Part shown: in pieces, positions 57,440 through 64,000 of the stretch
Layout: each line of letters starts with the position of its first letter
Numbering within the stretch: the stretch's first letter is position 1
Assembly: GCA_018894105.1 (NCBI GenBank)
Contig: CM032117.1
Span: forward strand, 35,692,501-35,756,500
DNA from: Jacaranda mimosifolia
Taxonomy: Eukaryota; Streptophyta; Magnoliopsida; Lamiales; Bignoniaceae
Length of the DNA stretch: 64,000 bases
Reading direction: 5' to 3'
Made by a program: the position numbers and the translations under genes
The notes under the pieces: generated by a model
What the model was told of the DNA's origin: nothing
The model's input: only the letters and a program-made list of their open reading frames with translations
Databases searched by the model: none

Positions 57440-60400
57440 ATGAGACTCATATCTAAACATTTGATTCTGTTACTTGTCTTTCTACTCTATGTCTTACAAA
57501 ATTCAGTTGCATCCCGCTCAGCACAGTTGCCACACAGCAGCAAGCCCCGCTGTCTCGGCGACCAGAAAGCAACCTTAATGCAACTGCAAAAAGATGTCCT
57601 AAAACACAACTCCTCTTCTGTTACCTTTGATGATAACTCATCTATGAAAGTTGCAAACTGGGACAAGAAAACAGATTGCTGTCTGTGGGACGGCATCACA
57701 TGCGACTTTTCCGGCAACGTTATCGGCCTAAACCTCAGTTACAGCCGGCTTTCAGGCCGTATAGGAGCCATATTCAATCTGAGCCATCTCCAGCGCCTCA
57801 ATCTTGCTCGCAACAACTTCCAGTTAAGTCCAATCCCTTCCGGTTTTGAGAGGCTTACGAATTTGACTCACCTTAATCTTTCCTACTCGTGTTTTTCCGA
57901 TCAAATACCAGCAGGGATCTCTCGTTTGGTGAGATTAATATCTCTTGATCTCTCCACAATTTCATTTTGTGAGTTGCCTCCGAATTTTAACGATCCGGAC
58001 TTTAATCATATCTTCGATTTTGAAGAGCTCCACAGGCTCCGGCTTGAGAGGCCGAATCTTGAGTCGTTTTTCCAGAATCTGAAAGCTCTAACAGAAGTCT
58101 ATCTTGATAATGTGGACCTTTCAGCTCAAGGTCGGAACTGGTCTCAAGCCCTGTCTGGACTTGCTAACCTTAAAGTCTTAAGTCTGTCGCACTGTCGGCT
58201 TTCAGGCCCTGTCCACAGTTCATTTGGAAATCTGAAATCTTTGAGCTATATCAAGCTTGATGGTAATAATCTCTCCTCTGAGGTACCCCATTTTCTGGCC
58301 AGTTTCAGGGATTTGCAAGTGTTGAATCTTGCTTCCACTCAACTTTATGGGAACTTTCCCGGAAATGTTTTCCTGTTGCCAAGACTACAAACTATTGATC
58401 TGTCAAAGAATCCACTCCTGACAGGTGAGTTGCCTGAATTTCCCTTGCACAGTCCATTAAAAATGGTTTCACTCTATGAAACAAACTTCCGAAGAAAATT
58501 GCCCGATTCAATAGGTAATTTGAAGTTCCTGACAAATTTGCTTCTTTATACCTGTAACTTTTCTGGTTTGATCCCACCATCACTTGCAAACCTCACTAGT
58601 GTGACTGAAATAGACATTAGCTATAATAATTTCAATGGCCCTATCCCTGCTTTTAGAGATAGCGGCGTCCCAAAACTTGCAGATCTTCGGTTATCTTTCA
58701 ATCTTCTCACAGGCACAATAGACCCTCTTCTTTTCACGCTTCCATCCTTGAAAGTTCTGTACTTAAATGACAACCACTTGGGTGGAAAACTTGATGAATT
58801 TTCAGCCTCCTCTTCAGTGTTGGAGAAAGTCTACTTAAATGGAAACAACCTGAGTGGGGAAATACCAAGATCACTCTCTGAGATCCCAAGTCTCAGTTTT
58901 GTTACACTTGCTGCTAACAAATTCACTGGCTCCATCAAGTTGGAAGCATTCCAGAATCTCAACAACTTAACGAGCCTCGACCTTTCTTTCAATAGCTTCA
59001 GCATTGGAGCTGATCAACCAGATCTGATGTTCCCAACACTGGAGGAACTGAAGTTGAGTAAATGCAACTTGACAGAATTCCCTACTTTTCTCAAGAAACA
59101 AGATCAACTGAGGACTTTGAACCTTTCATACAATCAAATTCAAGGATATGTTCCCAAGTGGTTGTGGACTAGCTCCCTTAATGAGCTGGATCTTTCTCAG
59201 AATGCAGTAGATTTTCTTGATGAACCTAACCAAGGTGATGAAGAAAACAGTGCATTCTCTCCATTGGGTAAACTGGTGATGCGTTCCTGCAACGTTTTTA
59301 AATTTCCAGAGTTTCTGAAATTGTTGGACAGCCTATGGTACCTTGACCTTTCAGGCAACAAAATGAAGGGTCAAGTACCAAGCTGGATTTGGAAGAGCAG
59401 CCTTCAATATGTGAACATTTCACACAATAGTCTGTATTCCATCGAAGAATTCTCCCCTGATGTCTCCTTAAATTCATTGGTGAATCTTGATCTTAGGGGA
59501 AATTTGCTTCAAGGATCACTTCCACATGGCATTTGCAATTTAAGTAGCCTATCTATTCTTGATGCTTCTCATAATCACCTCAGTGGATTGATCCCGGGAT
59601 GTCTAGGCATGATGGGAAATCTTTCGGTGTTGAACTTGCAGGGGAACAAATATCGGAGAATCCCTCCAGATTTTGCATTAGCGAGCAGTCTGAGGTCTCT
59701 GAATATCAATGGCAATCTCCTGGAAGGGAAGCTTCCAAGGTCATTAGCAAACTGTGAAATGCTTGAAGTATTGGATCTTGGAAACAATATGATTAGAGAC
59801 ACATTCCCCTTCTGGTTGGATAAACTTCCTGATCTGAAAGTTCTTGTCTTGAGGAACAATAATTTCTATGGTCAAATACAACTGCCAAGAAGAAATTTTT
59901 CTCTCCCAAAGTTGGGAATAATTGACCTATCATCCAACCACTTCACTGGAGATTTGCCTCAAGAATTCCTGCAAAGTTTAGATGAGATGTTAATGAACAG
60001 CAAAACCAAGTCTGCAGCCCTGAAAACAATAGGGCAATACGAGTACTATCAAGATTCTGTGACAATTATGAGCAAAGGATATGAAATGGTGCTCGTGAGG
60101 ATACTGACCATTTTTGTATCTCTTGATCTGTCAAACAACAGGTTCCATGGTAAGATCCCTGATGAAATCGGGACACTGAAATCATTGGTTGTGCTCAACT
60201 TGTCAAGAAATGCTTTTGACGGGAATATCCCTTCAGCACTGGGTGACTTGGTTGAGCTCGAATCCTTAGATCTCTCACAGAATAAACTCTCCGGGACTAT
60301 ACCTCAGCAGCTGACAAGCCTTACTTTCCTGTCATCTTTTAATCTTTCTGACAACAATCTTACAGGACATATACCTCAAGCAAACCAGTTTGGTACCTAC

Positions 60401-60679
60401 ACAAATGATTCTTACCTTGGGAACATTGGATTGTGTGGGCAGCCATTGTCAAAGAAATGTGCAGGTACTGATGATGATTCAACGCCACAACTTCCATCAC
60501 AGGGTGTGAGTTCAGAAAATGAGAGCTTATTCGACTGGAAATTTGCATTTTCTGGATATGGATGTGGAATAGTTGTTGGATTTGCACTAGGTTATGCATT
60601 TTTGCCGGATCTGCAATATGTTAGAGGGCGTGCACAAATTAAAAGACGTAGAAGACGAGGAAGAAGATCATTAACTTAA
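57440..60679 (+). CDS. Leucine-rich repeat receptor-like protein (RLP), intact, single exon
   Basis: An open frame of 1079 codons with the complete RLP plan. A signal peptide (1-24) is followed by an LRR N-cap with Cys 38 and the CCLWDGITC cluster (80-88). LRRs with LxxLxLxxNxLxGxIP spacing run to about 985, broken by a non-LRR island at about 843-885 that ends in VTIMSKGYEM. A C-cap (NIGLCGQPLSKKC) and an acidic spacer (1009-1032) lead to a membrane helix (about 1035-1057) with two overlapping GxxxG motifs at Gly 1043, 1047 and 1051. A short, strongly basic tail (KRRRRRGRR) closes the protein. There is no kinase domain. Such proteins sit in the plasma membrane, perceive apoplastic ligands and signal through partner kinases (SOBIR1/BAK1 type). 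The layout is that of the Cf/Ve1 immune-receptor group; ligand and exact orthology are unknown. Many N-glycosylation sites. The ATG is the first in frame, directly after GAAACAAAC. Confidence 0.95.
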   Translation: MRLISKHLILLLVFLLYVLQNSVASRSAQLPHSSKPRCLGDQKATLMQLQKDVLKHNSSSVTFDDNSSMKVANWDKKTDCCLWDGITCDFSGNVIGLNLSYSRLSGRIGAIFNLSHLQRLNLARNNFQLSPIPSGFERLTNLTHLNLSYSCFSDQIPAGISRLVRLISLDLSTISFCELPPNFNDPDFNHIFDFEELHRLRLERPNLESFFQNLKALTEVYLDNVDLSAQGRNWSQALSGLANLKVLSLSHCRLSGPVHSSFGNLKSLSYIKLDGNNLSSEVPHFLASFRDLQVLNLASTQLYGNFPGNVFLLPRLQTIDLSKNPLLTGELPEFPLHSPLKMVSLYETNFRRKLPDSIGNLKFLTNLLLYTCNFSGLIPPSLANLTSVTEIDISYNNFNGPIPAFRDSGVPKLADLRLSFNLLTGTIDPLLFTLPSLKVLYLNDNHLGGKLDEFSASSSVLEKVYLNGNNLSGEIPRSLSEIPSLSFVTLAANKFTGSIKLEAFQNLNNLTSLDLSFNSFSIGADQPDLMFPTLEELKLSKCNLTEFPTFLKKQDQLRTLNLSYNQIQGYVPKWLWTSSLNELDLSQNAVDFLDEPNQGDEENSAFSPLGKLVMRSCNVFKFPEFLKLLDSLWYLDLSGNKMKGQVPSWIWKSSLQYVNISHNSLYSIEEFSPDVSLNSLVNLDLRGNLLQGSLPHGICNLSSLSILDASHNHLSGLIPGCLGMMGNLSVLNLQGNKYRRIPPDFALASSLRSLNINGNLLEGKLPRSLANCEMLEVLDLGNNMIRDTFPFWLDKLPDLKVLVLRNNNFYGQIQLPRRNFSLPKLGIIDLSSNHFTGDLPQEFLQSLDEMLMNSKTKSAALKTIGQYEYYQDSVTIMSKGYEMVLVRILTIFVSLDLSNNRFHGKIPDEIGTLKSLVVLNLSRNAFDGNIPSALGDLVELESLDLSQNKLSGTIPQQLTSLTFLSSFNLSDNNLTGHIPQANQFGTYTNDSYLGNIGLCGQPLSKKCAGTDDDSTPQLPSQGVSSENESLFDWKFAFSGYGCGIVVGFALGYAFLPDLQYVRGRAQIKRRRRRGRRSLT

Positions 60680-61661
60680 AACCTGTACCTTTCTCGAGCA
60701 ATTGAAAAGCAAGAACAGAATCAACCTGGTGCCTATAACTTCAAAAATCAACACCTGCAGACTTCATGTATTGATTAATAAGCAATAATTCACTGGCCAT
60801 AAAGGGTAATAGTTTTTGTGAGTGAAGCTCTTTAATGCCTTAATTTAAGTATAAACATTTTGTCCTACTGCAAGAGATCAAAAGAAAGAGAAATTTGTGC
60901 TGCTAAGATGGGAGAGCATCACAATGTTTTTGGTAAGGTCAATTATATTAAGCCAAGCCAAGATAAATTACAAGAAACTCCTACATTAATTATACTGCTC
61001 TCCAGAGATCTATTTAACGTATAAAGAACAAACCTCAAAGCAAATGAATCCAGTAAGACTTCAAAGTACATGAGAGTAAGATCCTCATTCCCCATTCAAC
61101 GAGGAATCAGATGTAGTTAGGGGAGCAGCAGCCATGGGCAAAAAGTCTACATTTACAATATTATCATTCAATTGTTGAAGAGAGAGAGAGAGAGAGTGAG
61201 AGAGAGAGCATCTATAGGAGTTTCCGTAGCTAGCTGCTAGTGTCGATCATTCCAACCTGGCCAAATATGATTAACTGCAAAACCAAATACAAGTACATAT
61301 GAAGATGTCTAAATTCCTTTCCCTCTCACTTGTACAATCATCTGGCTGACTACTTGTTGCCCACTTCCTCCCCTTTCCAGAAAATGTTGCATTCCCTTAG
61401 GGAAAAAGCGAAAAAAAAGAAAAGACTCTAAATTCTGAAGTAAATGGATATGAACCTAAGAAGCAACTAAGCCTCACAGCAGGCTTCTAAAAAACACACT
61501 AGTTAAGGAAACAAGAGAACATATTAGCAGTCTATCTTGTGTCATGAGGCTACTCTCTTTAATAACATTTGTATTTGTAGCTATGAAAGTCATGCGCACC
61601 CTTCAAGATTTCTGGTCTACTTAAGTGGAGCTAGCGTGCAATGATGTCTTCTTTTGCATGC
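60680..61661. other. 3' flank of the RLP gene
   Basis: Holds the 3' UTR of the RLP; only weak poly-A signals are visible (AATAAT near 60784). A (GA)n microsatellite lies at 61179-61208. No gene is supported. Confidence 0.5.
61179..61208. repeat. (AG)n microsatellite, one interruption
   Basis: An AG run of 18 bases, then TGAG, then AG again to 61208. Confidence 0.9.
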
Positions 61662-62010
61662 AAGTAATGTCTTTTGGTACAAATTTTGCAGCAAAAATAT
61701 TCAAGCATATCATACAGTCAGATAAGAGATAATCACGCACATATTATAGTCATGGTGTTTATCTAGTAATATGGAAAATGCAATTAGATGTTCCTTCACA
61801 TCAATGTAAAAGTATTCGATTATTAAGTACAATGTGACCCACAATATATAACCGGGTTATTGCAAATTAATGCTTTTTCTTAACTCCGTCTATATGTTAA
61901 AAATGCACTATGCAGTCGACTGTTGAGTGTTGATGCACAAACTTAAACGAGCTTTCTCATGAGATCTAGACAGTAATAGAACAATGACTATATTTCTTCT
62001 TTACATATTT
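61662..62010 (+). repeat. Direct repeat, copy 1 (about 350 bp)
   Basis: Nearly identical (above 90% by eye) to 63646-63990, from 'aatgtcttttggtacaaatt' through 'cgagctttctcatgagatct' to 'ttcttctttacatattt'. It is non-coding, with the same orientation and a spacing of about 1985 bases. Confidence 0.92.
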
Positions 62011-62960
62011 TCTATACTTTTCAATGAAATATAAACCTGAACAATGCACTATAGGGAAAAATACCTTTTTAAATAGCATCTCCAATAACATGAACCCAAC
62101 GAGTAGTACCATTTCAAAGAACATATATGGTAGCTGATTAGCACAATAATACTCCGTAAGAAGGATTGATTATATCTATTTTCACAATTAACCGGCAAGA
62201 TATATATAGAGAAAATAAGATTGATATTTAATAGAAAAAGATAAGGGTGAGTTATTATAAAGTACCAAAACTATTTTTTATTTTCAAAATCAGTCCCTAC
62301 TTGAATTTTTAAACAATAAACTCCCTAGTTTTTGTAAAATTTTAGAGATCACTCCATATCCATTTGATTTGGCAAAAATACATTTAAGTATAATATTTTT
62401 CATACTCATTTTGTTTTACTTGTTCTCTATCTGCACAACCAAACACCCTTTATCTCCATTCCCAAACACTAAACCCTACCTTCATCTTTCATTACCAGAA
62501 ATTAAAAAAAAAAAAAAAATCACAGAAGGAAACCGAGCTCAACGGTGCCAACGAGGAGCTTAATGGTGCAACCACCACTAGCACGACCACCGCATTTCTG
62601 TCTTCTCAGTTTATTTTCACCATTTTTAGGTTATTTTCTTAGTTTATTACCAGGTCATTCTCTCCATCTTGTAGTTTTCTGAAAATGTCCACTAGTAGTG
62701 AAGGAGGAGTGTTCACTCAAATATTAGGGAGTTGCCGTTACAAAAACCAGCTCCATATAATGTCAATTAAGGATAGTACAACCTTAACCTTGCAAGAAAA
62801 TAGAGTCAAATCAACACTGAGCATCAAATATTGTACGTGGCTTTGAGCAATGACGACGATGTGCATTTGACACTGAAGATGAACATTATTGACATTCTAG
62901 TAAACCAAAAGGATGAACCCAGTAACAGTGGAAGGAAGAGCTGTGATGTTTTAAGGTAAT
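62011..62960 (+). other. Spacer with a short coding-like remnant (62685-62940)
   Basis: From ATG 62685 a 53-codon frame reads MSTSSEGGVFTQILGSCR and on to KSTLSIKYCTWL before a TGA. The next frame continues with VALSNDDDVHLTLKMNIID and DEPSNSGRKSCDVL to about 62950. The 'DDDVhl.L' pattern resembles the N-terminal domain of plant MuDR-type transposases. This is a weak match and could be chance. Confidence 0.3.
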
Positions 62961-62969
62961 ACTCTGACA

Positions 62970-63640
62970 GTACCTAAACTATATTGTATTTTGTAAAGTT
63001 CTATACTTGAAGTATTCTGCAATTATATTTCATTTACCTAAAACTCTTTTTATACTTGAAGCATTCTACATCTATACTTCATTGTAATTAAAGTTTTACT
63101 ACATTGTTGAAGTTTTATAATTGAAGTTTTTTGCAATTGTACTTTGCTTATTTAAAATTGTACTATGATGCTGAATTATTATTCTTCAAGTATCTACATT
63201 TATTCTTCATTTTAATTAAAATTGTACTGCATTATTGAAGTTTGATACTTAATGTGTTCCACTAATTGATTATCTAAAATTGTACTGCATTACTAGTGTT
63301 GTGTACTTGAAGTGTTCTGCAATTGTACTTTGTTTATTTGAATTTGTGCTGTGATGTTGAATTACTATTCTTCAAGTATTCTAAATTTATACTTCATTTT
63401 AATAAAATTGTACTACATTGTTGAAGTTTTATACTTCAAGTGTTCTATTAATTGATTATCCAAAATTGTACTACATTACTAGTGTTATATACTTGAAGTT
63501 TTCTACAAATGTACTTCGTTTATCTAAAATTGTACTACCATGTTGAATTAATGTTCTTTAAGTATTCTATACCTAAAATTGTATTGCATTGTTGAAGTTT
63601 TATACTTCAAATGTTCTACTAATTGATTATCCAAAATTGT
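62970..63640. repeat. Minisatellite, period about 185 bp with 40-60 bp sub-units
   Basis: Words such as 'aaaattgtactacattgttg', 'gaagttttatacttgaagtg' and 'ttctactaattgattatc' recur through the segment. The phrase 'actagtgtt.t.tacttgaagt' occurs at about 63293 and 63478, giving the long period. About 3.5 long units, diverged, non-coding. It ends where copy 2 of the flanking direct repeat begins. Confidence 0.85.
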
Positions 63641-63645
63641 TCTTT

Positions 63646-63990
63646 AAGCAATGCCTTTTGGTATAAATTTTGCAGCAAAAATATTCAAGCATATATTACA
63701 GTCAGATAAGAGATAATCATGCACATATTATAGTCATGGTGTTATATCCAGTATATGGAAAATGCAATTAGATGTTCCTTCACATCAATGTAAAAGTATT
63801 TGATTAAGTACAATATGACCGACATTATATAACCGAGTTATTGTAAATTAATGCTTTTTCTTAACCCCGTCTATATGTTAAAAATGCACTATGCAATCGA
63901 TGTTGAGTGTTGACACACAAACTTAAACGAGCTTTCTCATGAGATCTAGCCAGTAATAGAACAATGCTTATATTTCTTCTTTACATATTT
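63646..63990 (+). repeat. Direct repeat, copy 2 (about 345 bp)
   Basis: Second copy of 61662-62010, with a few small deletions and substitutions. It reaches almost to the window edge, so the duplication may extend further right. Confidence 0.92.
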
Positions 63991-64000
63991 TTCACTATAG

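Noticed and set aside
57487..60599. Minus-strand open frames across the receptor gene
   Set aside because: They are shadows of the 1079-codon + strand gene with no independent features.
62369..62563. 64-codon open frame with a hydrophobic start
   Set aside because: It begins at TTG rather than ATG, has a poly-lysine tail from a poly-A run and no promoter or domain.
1..64000. CRISPR array, operon or bacterial-type system
   Set aside because: The sequence is plant nuclear DNA; the regular repeats seen are transposon ends, microsatellites and minisatellites.

Overview
The window is nuclear DNA of a flowering plant, most likely a eudicot: AT-rich, intron-bearing gene debris, and dense layers of plant transposons (Ty1/copia, Ty3/gypsy, hAT, CACTA, MITEs). 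The species cannot be named from sequence alone. Only one gene looks intact, a large membrane-anchored leucine-rich-repeat receptor-like protein (RLP) at 57440-60679 (+). Everything else with coding character is broken.

Layout. 1-371: end of an inverted copia LTR that runs off the left edge. 372-10989: AT-rich DNA holding a decayed, intron-containing clathrin heavy chain fragment (2660-3914), an unidentified duplicated exon-like unit (2252-2387), an hAT element (4295-4661), two CACTA-like termini, a MITE and a ~0.4 kb tandem array (9205-10450). 10990-20248: copia element A-1, truncated in its 3' LTR. 20249-21177: end of a Ty3/gypsy element. 21178-31702: copia element B on the minus strand, with a third ORF downstream of RNase H and an hAT element (perfect 8-bp target duplication) in its gag. 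31703-35942 plus 46062-46620: decayed Tat-like gypsy element carrying antisense ORF debris. Into it a solo LTR of copia family A is inserted (TSD AGTGG on both sides), and into that solo LTR copia element A-2 (37617-45551). 46621-57300: AT-rich spacer with several TIR elements, among them a 1726-bp CACTA element with TTA duplications nested in a MITE, next to a 660-bp hAT element. 57364-60679: RLP with its promoter. 60680-64000: flank with a ~350-bp direct repeat, a minisatellite and a possible transposase remnant.

Relationships. The copia copies A-1 and A-2 share the gene order gag, protease, integrase, RT, RNase H, and both are dead through stops, frameshifts and catalytic-site changes, many of the C-to-T/G-to-A type expected from methylated DNA. 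The RLP is the only likely functional product: a cell-surface receptor without a kinase, of the class that signals through partner kinases in immunity or development. I found no operon-like or clustered multi-gene system. The strongest unusual features are the nested insertions, the third ORF in copia B, the antisense ORF region of the gypsy element, the clathrin relic, and the duplications around the RLP.
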